Assembly: GCA_963565915.1 (NCBI GenBank) | Contig: OY751492.1 | Location: forward strand, 1,426,001-1,490,000 | Direction of reading: 5' to 3' | From: Entoloma clypeatum | Taxonomy: Eukaryota; Basidiomycota; Agaricomycetes; Agaricales; Entolomataceae | DNA length: 64,000 nucleotides | Shown: in pieces, positions 21,157-31,387 of the stretch | Layout: every line of letters begins with the position of its first letter | Numbering within the stretch: the first letter of the stretch is position 1 | The notes under the pieces: model-generated | The model's input: the letters and a program-made list of their open reading frames with translations, nothing else | What the model was told of the DNA's origin: nothing | Databases searched by the model: none | Position numbers and translations under genes: made by a program

Positions 21157-21866
21157 GATCAGACCGTGTCCGCATTGCGAACCTGTTGTTCCAAGTCGAG
21201 ACGAGAGTGTATGTGGGCGGCAGTGTACAGGGAAGATGGTGAGGCGGAGGCAAGACCAGTAATGGCGGCATCACAAACGCCACAGAAACTGCCAGAGGAC
21301 AGAGCCAGTAACATGAGGATGACGAAGAACTTGTCTGGTGCAGGAGTGCCCATGGCCCAAATGTGTTTGTTGATGGTCCATAGGCGTTCTGAGGTGTCTG
21401 AGAAAGGAGTGGACAGGGAGTATCGGATGAAAAACACTTCCTGGATTAGATGGATTTGAGATACGATCCCCTGACATTGGTGGCGTGCGGTGAGGGTGGT
21501 CCAGGTCAGTACGGCCGTGGTGCAACTTTCAATGACGCCGAGCTCTGTAGACAAGCATTTTAACTTGAGAAATGTGCATACAGCCATGTCATTTATGCGC
21601 CAGTTTTTGTTGGCCCGAGGTTTGAGTGTTATGTTGGGTTCCGCAACTTTGCCCATGAGGTAGAGGTCGAGGCCGCTGGACATCTGGAGGACGAGAAGGA
21701 CTCTTCGGTGCCATGTGGACCAGTTGTTGATGGTGAGGTCGAGGTCGGCGTGATCTTTCCAGCCGCTTTCAGTGAGATGACGGACAACAACGGAAGGCGT
21801 GGAGGTGTCGGAGGCAATGGGAACAATTTTGGGTTGTGAGGCACCGGAGGGGTCAGGGACGGTCAT
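21157..21866 (-). pseudogene. gag: copia E gag N-terminus
   Basis: Starts with ATG at 21866 (MTVPDPSGASQP) and runs 235 codons before the MITE 4 boundary. Contains the copia Gag pattern: NNWSTWHRRVLLVLQMSSGLDLYLMG, then helices with TWTTLTARHQCQG and LWTINKHIWAMGTPAPDKFF. No stop inside. The 5' LTR is absent: 21867-22001 is untranslated leader-like sequence cut by the copy C LTR. Confidence 0.8.
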
Positions 21867-22001
21867 GATGTGTCATTGATGTGGATAATGAAATGTCGTG
21901 ATAAACCAGGGAAGGTAATGTAGGAGTCAGAGAACACAATTGATGGTCATCAAGGGAGGGACAGAATGGGGGCGGTTATCAGTTCCAGGAAAGGCCCATA
22001 A

Positions 22002-22349
22002 TGTTATGCGTAACAAACCGTTCCAAGGTTCGGGCAGAGTATGCAGGAAGATGGAGAGGCGAAGAGCAATGTGATTGCTAAATCTAAGGAATCTAGCTAT
22101 AGTACAAAGGGTTTATATAGGTACTGACTATAGGCGATAGCATATGAGTCAGTGCTGCGCAAGGCAGTGTATCTGAGTAAGATAACTGCGGAAGGCAGTG
22201 CGTCTGAGTAAGACGACTGCGGAAAGCGAGTCAGCGCGGGAGCGAAGTATACTAATGGAAGTAGAGTGTCATAGAATATAGGTAAGCGGGGCCCGATGAG
22301 TAAGAATGAAAAAGTAAGTGTATACGTCCGTAGTCGTTAGTCCGTAACA
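22002..22349 (-). repeat. 3' LTR of copy C, divergent
   Basis: 348 bp. Lacks a 20-bp block containing one bZIP-like motif and differs in a ~30-bp patch near 22255-22285 from the other family-1 LTRs. Polypurine tract (minus strand) directly adjacent at 22350-22363. Confidence 0.92.
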
Positions 22350-22386
22350 TGTTCCCCTCCTCAAGGTCTGTGTCCTCACAGACTAC

Positions 22387-22596
22387 CTACTCCCATCCAT
22401 CGTTGCCATTTGGATCGGCCCAGGCAGGGTCAACTCGGTTACCCCAATCCTTTATCAGTTCATCATTTACCGCCGTGGCAAACTCTAAACCTCGAACGGC
22501 AAGGCGAAGGCGTCGGTTCTCGACAGCAAGGGTGTTGGTATAATTTTTGAGGATGAGTTTCTCCTCAGCGGTGGGGGCGGTTGGTAGATCGGACAT
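22387..22596 (-). CDS. ORF3 of copy C, shortened in frame
   Basis: 69 codons (MSDLPTAPTAEEKLI ... NGNDGWE). Compared with copy B it lacks 159 nt just after the ATG, yet keeps ATG, frame and C-terminus. Located after the pol stop and before the polypurine tract. Function unknown. Confidence 0.55.
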   Translation of the reverse strand: MSDLPTAPTAEEKLILKNYTNTLAVENRRLRLAVRGLEFATAVNDELIKDWGNRVDPAWADPNGNDGWE

Positions 22597-22713
22597 GGCA
22601 GAGATGATGTTTGAAAGGTATAAGAAGAACGGCGTGTTGGGCGAGAAGAGTTGGAGCGGGGAACTCGATGTGACGGAAGTCGATGTGGAAAGTGGCTCTC
22701 AAAGTTTGTTCTT

Positions 22714-25700
22714 TTATCGTGGACGCGATGGATTTTGCCGATGAAAGTCTCGGATCAAGTCTTGAGCGTTCTGAACATTAGTCCGAGGTTCCCACGTGTT
22801 CTCTTCTGGGCCATACCCTTCCCATTGGACAAGGTACTGGATCTTTCCGCGGAATTTTCGAGAGTCCAGGATCGTGGAGACATGGTATTCTTCTCGTCCT
22901 TCAACGATGATTGGATCAGGGGCTGGCTTCTTTTTCTGAATGGCATACTTCGGGGTTTCGTATGGCGATAACAGGGTTTCGTTGAACACAGGGTGGATCA
23001 TTTTCCAGGTTTTGGGAAGATCAAGACGGTATGCGCTAGCTCCTTTTTTCTCTAGGACTTTGAACGGTCCGTGTCGGAGGGCATCAAGTTTCTTTGAGGG
23101 ACGATCAGTCCTGATGTTAGTCCCTTCCAGCCACACCTTGTCTCCGATGCGGTAATTCCGAGACGGGCTTCGTCGTGTGTCAACTGTCTTCTTCATCTGA
23201 TCCTGTGCCTGTTTCAGTGCTGCGTTGGCTTCTTCTCGTGCCTGTTTGAGTTTTTTCAAGAAGTCGTTTGCTGCCGGATTGGTGTCTTCCAACACAAGTT
23301 CTCCCTTCCAAGGATGCAGACCGTAGTTGAGATAGAATGGTGTGTACTTTGTCGCTTGATGTTCTTTGTCATTGTACTGGAATTCTGCGATTGCGATCCA
23401 TTCCGCCCAATCATCTTGTAGATGGTTGACAAAGTTTCGTAAGAACACCTCGGTTTCCTGATGCGATCGTTCGGCCTGTCCATCAGTCTGTGGATGGTAC
23501 GCAGTGGACAGATTTCTTTTGATCCCTAACATGCGGCAAAGTATCTCCATAAACTTCGTGGCGAACTGCGGTCCCCTATCGCTGATGATCTTCTTGGGAA
23601 TTCCATGAAGTTTCCATATCTGGTCCCGATAGATCTTGGCTAATCCTTCAGCCGATAGTTCCACGGTTGTCGGGATGAGATGAAGCATCTTTGAATGTCT
23701 GTCCGTGATGACCAGAATTGCGTTCTTCCCATCAGATTCTGGTATCGGTCCCACGACGTCAATCCCTATGTCTTCCCATGGTTGACTTGGCGCGGCGTTA
23801 GGGTGCAGAGGGGCGTGTCTCCTTTGGCGGCTGATCTTGTTGCGTTGACAGGTGTCACAACCTTTCACATACTTCTTTACGTCATGTAGGATGGTGGGCC
23901 ACCAGTAGGTGCGAGTGAGAAGTTCGTGTGTTCGATACTGTCCTGGGTGTCCTGCCACTGGTGCGTCGTGCGCTTCAAACATCAGTTCTTGGCGCAATTG
24001 TGGGTCTGGTGGAACATAGACTCGTTCTCCTGCGTAGGTGATGCCTTTTTCCTGCTGGTACCAGTGAGGATTCTTCTTCAGACCCTGGGCTACTTCTGTC
24101 TCCATGCGATTCGAGGCCTTGATGCGTACAATCCATGGGTTTTCGATGGTTGTGATGTTTCCGATTTTGATGGAATCAGATGTTTCACCCCCTTCAAAGA
24201 ATTGTTCCTCCGTGAACATCTCCATTTGTATCACATCTTCTGATTCCAATCGTTTCAAAAATAGCCCCTCCTTGAGCATTTGGTCGCTGTCCTGCGGCTC
24301 GAGTTCCGTCTCGTACCAGGGTAAACGTGACAGGATGTCTGCTTTTGCGTTTGTCTTCCCAGGTACATGTCGCAATTCGAAGTCATAGTCTTGTAACTTC
24401 ATCTTCCAGCGCCTCTGTCGTTGGTTTAGGTCCTGAGGACGCCGGAAATACTCCAGGTTCTTGTGATCAGTTAAGATCTCGAAGCGTTCCCTGGCTTCGA
24501 GCAGATAGTGTCTCCAATCTTTCAGTGCTTCCATGACTGCCAAGAGCTCTTTGTCGTATATCTCGTAATTCTGTTCGGCCGCGGACATGGTCCGCGACAA
24601 GAACGCGATAGGATGCCACTTGTCGTCTTGTTTCTGTGAGAGTACTGCTCCAATCGCATAACCCGATGCATCGGTTTCAACCCTGAACTGTCCGTCCGGT
24701 TTGGGCAATGCCAAGACTGGTGCTGTCGTGATTGCCTGTATGAGACCTTCAAATGCTTCTTGCGCCGCTGGTCCCCATGTGAATGCTGTATTTCCCGTAA
24801 GTGTCGTGAGTGGCTTTGCGATGTTTGAGTATCCTTCAATGAAGCGTCGATAAAAGTTGGCAAATCCCAGGAACCTCTGGACTTCCTTTTTTGATGTGGG
24901 TACTCGCCAGTTCCGGATTGTGTCCACCTTTTCAGTTTCCATCTCAACACGTCCTTCTCCCACAACATATCCCAATATGGGGCATTTCGTTACTTCCCAA
25001 AGACACTTCTTCTCCTTTAGGAACAAGTCATTGTCCGACAGGATCTGCAAGATTTCTTCGGTATTCCGGGCGAGTTCTTCCTTGGTTTTACCAATAACCA
25101 CTATGTCATCCATGTAAATCACACAGATGCGCCGACGGATCTGATCCCTGAATAGGCTGGCCATCATCCGAGAGAACGTTCCCGGGGAATTGCAGAGACC
25201 GAAAAACATGACCAATGGTTCAAACAATCCTCGGCTGGTCAGGAAGGCGGCTTTCCATTCGTCACCCTTTTTGATCCGCACATTATTGTATCCCCACATG
25301 ATGTCCATTTTGTTGAAGTAGACTGCGTCCTTCAATACATCCAAGAGGTTGTTGATGCGTGGGAGTGGGAATTTGTCCTTAACCGTGAATTTGTTAACCG
25401 TGCGATAGTCCTGTACCAATCGTTTGGAACCGTCTTTCTTGTTAATGAAGAAGCAGGGTGATGCATAAGGGGATTTGGACGTTCGGATCTTTCCGGTTGC
25501 CAGGCCTTCATCGATGAATTCATCCAGTTCTTCTTGCTCCTTTTGGGTCATAGGGTACGTGTTTCCCCCTAGCTCCTTTGGTGCGTCCGGTGTAAGTTCA
25601 ATGCCGTGGTCCCATTCCCTTTCCTTTGGGATCTTGTCAAAGTTTTCTTTTTCAAAAAGATGGGCAAAACGTTCAACATATGAGGGTCGTTTGGTTGTGG

Positions 25701-26352
25701 GAGGTGGTGTGGGAGTAACTGCTTCCAATATGGGGTCTCCGGGCTTCCATTTCTGATCTGATTTCTTGGGTGCGTCCTTGTCTCGTACTTCCACCATGCG
25801 AACCCGATGTTTGCGACCATTAAGGTTAACCCTGAAATCCGAGTGTTTGGTTTGACATGTTGATGGGCACCGGCTGAATGTTACGGCGCCGGTCGTCCAA
25901 TTGATTGTAGGGTTGTGGTGCACCAACCAGTCATGTCCCAAAAGCATATCTGTTCTCCCAATGTCCAATACCATTGCTTCCATGGTTTCCTGGTGTGTTC
26001 CTAAGTCCAGCTTGACTTCGGCAAGTTTTTCTGCTTTCTGTTGTCGGTTCGGCGATCCATCCGCATTTAGGATTGATATGGGCTTTATTCCACGTGTGGG
26101 AAGGTTCTGTTCACATACTATTCTGGGATGGATACATGTGCGTTCACATCCGCTATCGACCTCGGGTCGAATGGCCTTTGGTCCTCGTCGTGTTTTGATC
26201 TGAGCTTGCAGCTTGATCTCTCGTCGTTTTGGAGGTTTATCTCCCTTGACAATCTTAGTTGACGCAACGGCTCGCTTTGCAGGGATAACATAAGTTATAT
26301 TGTCTGTAACTGCACCAGGCAAGCGAGTTCGTTTAATGGATAAGGGTCGCAA
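22714..26352 (-). CDS. pol: pol polyprotein of copy C, intact
   Basis: 1212 codons in one frame. Protease with DSG at residues 66-68. RT about 270-450 with LPRINNLLD and YMDD at 413-416. RNase H from about 556 ([14 protein letters not shown], then [17 protein letters not shown]). Integrase with HHCC zinc region (about 795-835, ending CDTC) and catalytic D865, D925 and E961 ([16 protein letters not shown]). C-terminal chromodomain about 1150-1205 ([29 protein letters not shown]). Chromodomains direct chromovirus integration to heterochromatin. The nominal start is TTG, 12 nt after the gag stop; the frame opens upstream and overlaps gag by about 52 nt, suggesting -1 frameshifting. Confidence 0.96.
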   Translation of the reverse strand: MRPLSIKRTRLPGAVTDNITYVIPAKRAVASTKIVKGDKPPKRREIKLQAQIKTRRGPKAIRPEVDSGCERTCIHPRIVCEQNLPTRGIKPISILNADGSPNRQQKAEKLAEVKLDLGTHQETMEAMVLDIGRTDMLLGHDWLVHHNPTINWTTGAVTFSRCPSTCQTKHSDFRVNLNGRKHRVRMVEVRDKDAPKKSDQKWKPGDPILEAVTPTPPPTTKRPSYVERFAHLFEKENFDKIPKEREWDHGIELTPDAPKELGGNTYPMTQKEQEELDEFIDEGLATGKIRTSKSPYASPCFFINKKDGSKRLVQDYRTVNKFTVKDKFPLPRINNLLDVLKDAVYFNKMDIMWGYNNVRIKKGDEWKAAFLTSRGLFEPLVMFFGLCNSPGTFSRMMASLFRDQIRRRICVIYMDDIVVIGKTKEELARNTEEILQILSDNDLFLKEKKCLWEVTKCPILGYVVGEGRVEMETEKVDTIRNWRVPTSKKEVQRFLGFANFYRRFIEGYSNIAKPLTTLTGNTAFTWGPAAQEAFEGLIQAITTAPVLALPKPDGQFRVETDASGYAIGAVLSQKQDDKWHPIAFLSRTMSAAEQNYEIYDKELLAVMEALKDWRHYLLEARERFEILTDHKNLEYFRRPQDLNQRQRRWKMKLQDYDFELRHVPGKTNAKADILSRLPWYETELEPQDSDQMLKEGLFLKRLESEDVIQMEMFTEEQFFEGGETSDSIKIGNITTIENPWIVRIKASNRMETEVAQGLKKNPHWYQQEKGITYAGERVYVPPDPQLRQELMFEAHDAPVAGHPGQYRTHELLTRTYWWPTILHDVKKYVKGCDTCQRNKISRQRRHAPLHPNAAPSQPWEDIGIDVVGPIPESDGKNAILVITDRHSKMLHLIPTTVELSAEGLAKIYRDQIWKLHGIPKKIISDRGPQFATKFMEILCRMLGIKRNLSTAYHPQTDGQAERSHQETEVFLRNFVNHLQDDWAEWIAIAEFQYNDKEHQATKYTPFYLNYGLHPWKGELVLEDTNPAANDFLKKLKQAREEANAALKQAQDQMKKTVDTRRSPSRNYRIGDKVWLEGTNIRTDRPSKKLDALRHGPFKVLEKKGASAYRLDLPKTWKMIHPVFNETLLSPYETPKYAIQKKKPAPDPIIVEGREEYHVSTILDSRKFRGKIQYLVQWEGYGPEENTWEPRTNVQNAQDLIRDFHRQNPSRPR

Positions 26353-26363
26353 CTTAGCGTCGT

Positions 26364-27230
26364 TTAATCGGACCCTTCGGGAAAATCCTTCTCGTCGGCT
26401 TCTAAGATTGTGGTTTCATCATTCTCGGCATCTTCCTCAGACACCTTCCTAACCCTTCCGGAGTTCTTCTTCGGCTTGCGGCAGTTGCGCGCAATATGGC
26501 CTTCTTGGTCGCAGTTGAAACACTTGCGACCATCTTTCTTCTTTGGAGCGCTGCAGTCTTTAGCGAGGTGACCGAAACGTTGACAGTTGTAGCAACGGGC
26601 TACTCCTGCTTTGTCGATCTCCATGGCTTTGCCTTGACCACCATAAGTGGTGCCCGATCCGGTGCGTGTGTCGCCACCCCCTCGGATGACTAATGCATGT
26701 CCCTCCATCTGTCGTCCCTTGTTTCGGATCTCCTTTGCGTAATCGGTGTACGTCTTGCCATCGCTAGCCACTTGTTCAGAAATTCTGCGGTTGACGTTCT
26801 TTTCCAGGATGTATTTCCCAGTTTCTTCGCCAAGGTTTGACAGCTTCAGGAGCTCTTCGAATTCGTCCAAGAATTCGTCAATGGTGCGTTTCTCCTGTTT
26901 CAGGACTTCGAGTCTCGCCTTGGCTGCTGCTGACTTGTTGGCAATAGAGAATCGCGTAGCGATGTCGTCTGAGAACCCTAACCAGGTGATGTTCTCGCCA
27001 TCGGTGGCAAGATCGTCTAACTTGTTGCTGGCCCAGTGTTTACCGGACCCTTCCATCATGCGGGATAACACCGCCAGGATCTTCTGATTGTCGGACAGGC
27101 CCTTCTGGAACCTGATGTATAGTTTGGTGGCTTTCCACCACTCGTCAAAGGTGTGTCTGTCTTTGAACATCCCAGGATCTTTGATGATCTTGGATGTATC
27201 CATCGTTTGCACTGTCGGTGTTTCTGCCAT
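26364..27230 (-). CDS. gag: Gag of copy C
   Basis: 288 residues from the ATG at 27230, nearly identical to copy B Gag, with two CCHC knuckles and an acidic tail. The frame continues open upstream to about 27602 without ATG, since the TGA of copy B is CGA here. A longer product begun at a non-ATG codon or through a frame change is therefore possible. Confidence 0.95.
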   Translation of the reverse strand: MAETPTVQTMDTSKIIKDPGMFKDRHTFDEWWKATKLYIRFQKGLSDNQKILAVLSRMMEGSGKHWASNKLDDLATDGENITWLGFSDDIATRFSIANKSAAAKARLEVLKQEKRTIDEFLDEFEELLKLSNLGEETGKYILEKNVNRRISEQVASDGKTYTDYAKEIRNKGRQMEGHALVIRGGGDTRTGSGTTYGGQGKAMEIDKAGVARCYNCQRFGHLAKDCSAPKKKDGRKCFNCDQEGHIARNCRKPKKNSGRVRKVSEEDAENDETTILEADEKDFPEGSD

Positions 27231-27232
27231 GT

Positions 27233-28012
27233 CTAGAACCTGCGGAGTAGGAGAGGTGTCGGGTTGTTGGGATGAAGATGGGGTTCGGGATACAGGTAGG
27301 GGTTGAAAATTAGTCCCTGTTCTAGGCGTCTGTTCGGTGTCTGACTGCGCGGAGTCAAAAGTAAATTCGTCAGGGGACTCGTCGGCGGAATCGGTGGCAA
27401 AACGTTCGGGGTATTTCCTCTGTAGATCTCTAAGGAATCTCTGTTCCTGCGCGTCTGTTGGTCGCGAGAAGGGGTCAAGTCTCTCGTTTCGTGCCCAACG
27501 GTTGTACTCGGTCTGTTGCTCGTTAGTGGTGAAGTGGGCGTAGATCTGCTGCTTCGAGTAAGACGTGGTGATGCGGCTCTGGGACGTCTCAATGTGAGCG
27601 TCCTAATCAATCTTCTGATAACGGTTGTCTGGACACCGATAAACTCTCTGATCTCTGTGATCCGACCTGTCTGAGGTCCTTCTTGAACGCGAAAGCTTTC
27701 GAGTTCGTTCTGTCGGGCGTTGTAGCGCGCGATCTGGTGTTGTCGAGCAAGATGGATGCTCTCTGCTATCTCGCCGTGGGGGCGATGCTCGTCGTTGTCT
27801 AGTTCTTCGTCAAGCACCTGCTGTAGGATGCGACGGATCTCCGATTCGATGTACTGCTGGATGAGTGTAAAATCGATACTGTCTCGAGGACTTAGCTCCT
27901 CCTGTCGGGCTTCTGGTGAGGCGAATGGGTTACTGGTGAAGTCTTCAAAGAAGCGCGACGTCTTGACTCGTCTGGTAGTTGCTCTCTTCGCTCTGGGCGA
28001 ACCTAACGAGAT
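27233..28012 (-). other. ATG-free leader of copy C
   Basis: Same layout as copy B: one frame open to 28012, the gag frame open from about 27602. PBS at 28009-28019 (minus) is complementary to the LTR segment 28095-28105. Confidence 0.65.
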
Positions 28013-28021
28013 TTAGCAACT

Positions 28022-28389
28022 TGTTATGCGTAACAAACCGTTCCAAGGTTCGGGCAGAGTATGCAGGAAGATGGAAAGGCGAAGAGCAATGTGATTGCTA
28101 AATCTAAGGAATCTAGCTATAGTACAAAGGGTTTATATAGGTACTGACCATAGGCGATAGCATATGAGTCAGTGCTGCGCAAGGCAGTGTATCTGAGTAA
28201 GATAACTGCGGAAGGCAGTGCGTCTGAGTAAGACGACTGCAGAATGAGTCAGACAGCTGCGGAAAGCGAGTCAGCGCGGGAGCGAAGTATACTAAAGGAA
28301 ATAAAGTATAATACGATATGTGTAAGCGGGGGCCGATGAGTAAAAGTGAAAAAGTAAGCATATACGTCCGTAGTCGTTAGTCCGTAACA
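28022..28389 (-). repeat. 5' LTR of copy C
   Basis: 368 bp, near identical to the copy B LTRs. Joins directly to gypsy F RT coding at 28390, truncating it after GLYEP. Confidence 0.95.
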
Positions 28390-29696
28390 GGTTCGTACAA
28401 TCCTCGATTGGTTTTGAATGCAGCCTTCCATTCATCGCCAGGTTTGATCCGTACGTTGTTGTATCCCCAACGCATGTCCAGTTTGGTAAAGACCTTTGCT
28501 CCTTTCAGTTTGTCCAATAAATCTCCAACCAGGGGTAACGGGTATGCGTTCTTCACTGTTCCCTCGTTCAATCGCCGATAGTCCTGACAGGGTCTGAGTT
28601 TATCTGAGTCCTTTTTAGCCACGAAGAAAAAAGGTGATGCCATTGGTGATTTCGAGGGTCTGATGTACCCCTTTCGAAGGTTCTCATCAAGGAATTCGTC
28701 CAATTTAGTTTGTTCTTCCGGTGACAAAGGATAAACCTTGCAGTCTTTCGGGGTGAAGTCCGGTTTTAAGTCAATTGCGTGGTCCCATGGTTTATGTTCC
28801 GGTAATCTCTCAGATGCCGTTTTCTCGAACACCTTCTGATACTGATCGTACCGTTTTGGTAGTTCTTTCTTCGGTTTGTCTGTGGTGTCCGTGTTGTGTG
28901 AGAGTTTCTGGGAGATCGAGGTTTTGGCTTGGATCCAAACATCCTCAATGGGTTCGTCCGTTGTGACATATGTTCTGAAGAGGTCTAGGTCATCGTCTGA
29001 TTCTTCATCTATCCTTTTCAAGATAGGTCCGTTTGCCGGTAGAGCCTCCTTGTTTGGTTTAAGGGTCTCTTCATCATCAATTTCTTCTATCGTTGCGAAG
29101 ATCCTCTGATTGGGTTCTTCTTTCATCCATGCTGCAATAGCAATGGGTTTCTTGTCTTTTGATGCCAAGAGCTTGTCAAATTTTTTTCTCATGACCCCTG
29201 CCAGGGTCTTCTTGAACCTGATAGTTTCAATATCCAAGGTTCCTCTTTCCCAATCAATCTTCGGGTTGTATTGTTTCAACCATGGTAACCCCAAAATGGC
29301 GGTTTCCTTTCCAAGTCCGGTGACCAAGAACCTGATGTCGAGTTCTTTGTCATCAATCCAGATCTTCTTCCATGTACAATGGGTGATCGTCCCTTCTTTG
29401 TTCTTTGTTCCATCCACATTGAACACACGAATGGGCTTTAGTAATGGGATAAGCTCCATTCGGTTAGCTGTGGCGAACTTCTGATCCAAGAAGGTTCCTC
29501 CTGCTCCTGAGTCTATCAGGGCATTTGTTTTTAGTCTTTCATTGATGCTTTCTCCTTCTCCTGACATTGAAATGGGGATCGAAAAAGATTTGTCATTCAT
29601 GTCGGCTACAATTACAGGTGATAGGGAGATTGAAAACTGAGCGGGGGCTGACATCGGTACAGGCCGCTTTATTGAAAACCCTGTTTCTCCATCTCG
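28390..29696 (-). pseudogene. pol: gypsy F pol, protease and partial RT
   Basis: First ATG at 29654 (MSAPAQFSISLSPVIVADMN). Protease motif ALIDSGAGGTFLDQKF is intact. RT N-terminal part with [54 protein letters not shown] is recognisable. The copy C LTR cuts the frame at 28389, before the YMDD motif. pol is in the -1 frame relative to gag and opens through a slippery heptamer at 29675-29681, giving FSIKRPVP before the ATG. A Ty3/gypsy family distinct from family 1. Confidence 0.88.
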
Positions 29697-30802
29697 GAGA
29701 TCAAGGCGTCTTGTTCCTCGTTTGGTAAGTCTTTAAAGATGCCTCGAATATGGGCATATGCGTCGGAGGCTTTCTTGAACGTATTGTTCGCAGCCGGGGT
29801 CTTTCCTCCTTTGTGTGCATCAGCACGATGTCCTGCCTGGTGGCAGACAAAGCACAACCCTTTCTTGAAGTGGTCGTCTCTTTCTTCGGCGGTCAGCCGG
29901 TCAATGTCCATGGCATTAGGGTCTGGGGCGTAATGCGCGTTTCGGGGTGCGGGGTTATAGTTCACTTTGAACTTCTTCTTTCCCCCATCGGGTCTAAGTC
30001 TTAGAGCCACTGCCTTGGCTCTTCTCCACTGGTTGTCCAACCTGGATGCCGTGGTGTACCATTCTTCCATTGTTCCTGGGACCTTATCAAGGCCCAAGAT
30101 CTTGTCTCGGAGCATGTGTGGCAACGCCTCCATGAAGTAGTCTTTCAGAGACCGATCATCTTTGATCAGACTTTCTGAAGCCCATAGTTTGAACTTCTCC
30201 ACATATTCGTCGGCTGTCATGCCTTCCATTTTTTGCGTTTTCATCATGGTCAACGCATCTCCTTCTTTGTCAACTGGGGAGAACGACTTCCTCAGTTTTT
30301 CAATGAATTCCGCGTATTTTGGGTACACGGATACTCCGGTGATGGAAATATCTCTGTGCCAGGACTCTTTCCAAGGTCCGGCCGTTCCTCCTTTCATGTA
30401 CGAGACGGTGAAGAGGATCTTCTTCTTGTCGGAGTTGTAAATGTCATCGTTCATCTCCAGGTACAGGTTCACGTCGAACAAAAATTCAGATAGTTTCCTT
30501 CTATCTCCATTGAAGATCGCCGGCGGGCTGATCTTGATTTCTTTTTCTGGGGTCCTTACTTGAGAAGCCATTTCTACAAGTGGAGTCTTTGGGGTGTCTG
30601 GGGTCGGTCTGGGTGCAGCAACAGCAACAGCTGGCGGCGGTGGGTTTCGTCTCGGAGAGAGGTAAGAGGGTGATGTGGGGTTGACTGGTACGAAAGAGGA
30701 GGTTACTCTTCTGTACGGTGTCGGCGGTGGTCGTGGTGTGATAGGTGCATCAACGAACTCCTGTTCATCTTCTGAGTCGGACGGGACTCCAAAGGTGGAT
30801 TG
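29669..30802 (-). CDS. gag: Gag of gypsy F with ATG-less N-terminal extension
   Basis: 300 residues from the ATG at 30571 (MASQVRTPEKEIKISPPAIF). Capsid-like region with FNGDRRKLSEFLFDVNLYLE and WKESWHRDI, then a single modified zinc knuckle CFVCHQAGHRADAH, ending in His rather than Cys (CX2CX4HX4H). The same frame is open upstream for 77 more codons to a TGA at 30803-30805, rich in Pro and Ser and with an acidic SDSEDEQEF segment but no ATG. As in families 1 and 2, Gag-like coding precedes the first ATG. Confidence 0.85.
   Translation of the reverse strand, partial: QSTFGVPSDSEDEQEFVDAPITPRPPPTPYRRVTSSFVPVNPTSPSYLSPRRNPPPPAVAVAAPRPTPDTPKTPLVEMASQVRTPEKEIKISPPAIFNGDRRKLSEFLFDVNLYLEMNDDIYNSDKKKILFTVSYMKGGTAGPWKESWHRDISITGVSVYPKYAEFIEKLRKSFSPVDKEGDALTMMKTQKMEGMTADEYVEKFKLWASESLIKDDRSLKDYFMEALPHMLRDKILGLDKVPGTMEEWYTTASRLDNQWRRAKAVALRLRPDGGKKKFKVNYNPAPRNAHYAPDPNAMDIDRLTAEERDDHFKKGLCFVCHQAGHRADAHKGGKTPAANNTFKKASDAYAHIRGIFKDLPNEEQDALISEMEKQGFQ
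29675..29681 (-). promoter_or_regulatory. -1 frameshift heptamer at gag/pol of gypsy F
   Basis: Reads G GGT TTT in the gag frame, one codon before the gag stop (CAA TAA). A one-base slip gives GGG TTT TCA and enters the pol frame, which is open from there. It fits the X XXY YYZ rule of retroviral frameshift sites. Confidence 0.65.
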
Positions 30803-30851
30803 TCAGGGAGGAATCTTTGCATCTAAAACCGCAGTGGGTTGACGACGTTGA

Positions 30852-30863
30852 TCAGCTTGACCT
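30852..30863 (-). promoter_or_regulatory. self-priming PBS of gypsy F
   Basis: Minus strand AGGTCAAGCTGA, two bases from the LTR border, is a perfect 12-base complement of TCAGCTTGACCT read on the minus strand at 31086-31075. A TATATAAG box starts 33 nt upstream of 31086. Confidence 0.72.
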
Positions 30864-30865
30864 TT

Positions 30866-31386
30866 TGTTACGGCGATAGCCTACAACAACAAGTTCAAGG
30901 ATTGGATCACATGGGTTCGAACTGGTTCCACAACAAGTCCCTCAATAGGTCAACTTGGTCAATCAGCGAGTTCCTCAGAAGGACAACTCGGCAGGGGTCA
31001 AGCAGAGCTAAGTCCTCGCAAGGCACTTAGTTGGAGAGCGTTTGAGAGAATAGACAAGTAAGTGTTGTTTGCCTAGGTCAAGCTGAGGACCTCTACTCTA
31101 GGGTTACAGGTCTTATATATGTTATCCTATAGCTATAAATAAGTAAGTGCTGCGCAGGAGCTAAATAAGCCATTGGTTAGATAGATGTTTCAAGGGGGCT
31201 GTGGCATAGGAGTCAGAGATAACAAGTGAAAATGTATCTAAAAGGAGAATAGTCCGAGTCATTGTGAGTCATAGCACTGATAGAAGGGACACATGTCCCA
31301 GGGTCGTCGGAGTTAAGTGAAATGGTGTGTGATAGGGATCAAGGGTCGTGTGAAGGTGCGTAGGAAGAGGGTGAAAAAGTGTAACA
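30866..31386 (-). repeat. 5' LTR of gypsy F (family 3)
   Basis: 521 bp bounded by TGTTACGGCGATAGCC and AAAGTGTAACA. Related truncated copies at 7314-8543 and 33819-34214. Right flank is a gypsy D fragment; no duplication can be tested because the other end is lost. Confidence 0.85.
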
Positions 31387-31387
31387 A

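Larger units (their letters stand above)
9427..21866 (-). mobile_element. Ty1/copia element E, split by five insertions
   Basis: Minus-strand copia coding in order: gag (21866-21157), 20438-20364, 19938-19490, GAG-pre-integrase/integrase (18880-18345) and integrase/RT (11210-9427). Each break is explained by an insertion with an 8-bp target duplication: 20439-21156, 19939-20363, 18881-19489, 11211-18344. The 3' end stops just before the expected RT active-site motif and the 5' LTR is missing. Long inactive. Confidence 0.85.
22002..28389 (-). mobile_element. Ty3/gypsy chromovirus, family 1, copy C
   Basis: Minus-strand element with 5' LTR 28022-28389, leader, gag, pol, ORF3 and 3' LTR 22002-22349. 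gag and pol are uninterrupted. The LTRs differ clearly (368 vs 348 bp, one 20-bp unit missing and a cluster of changes), and the flanks CATAA and GGTTC are not a duplication. Each flank is a different broken element (copia E, gypsy F), so the copy looks like a recombination product. Confidence 0.93.

Noticed and set aside
22002..28389. Copy C as a simple insertion with 5-bp target duplication
   Set aside because: CATAA and GGTTC do not match and the two LTRs differ structurally.
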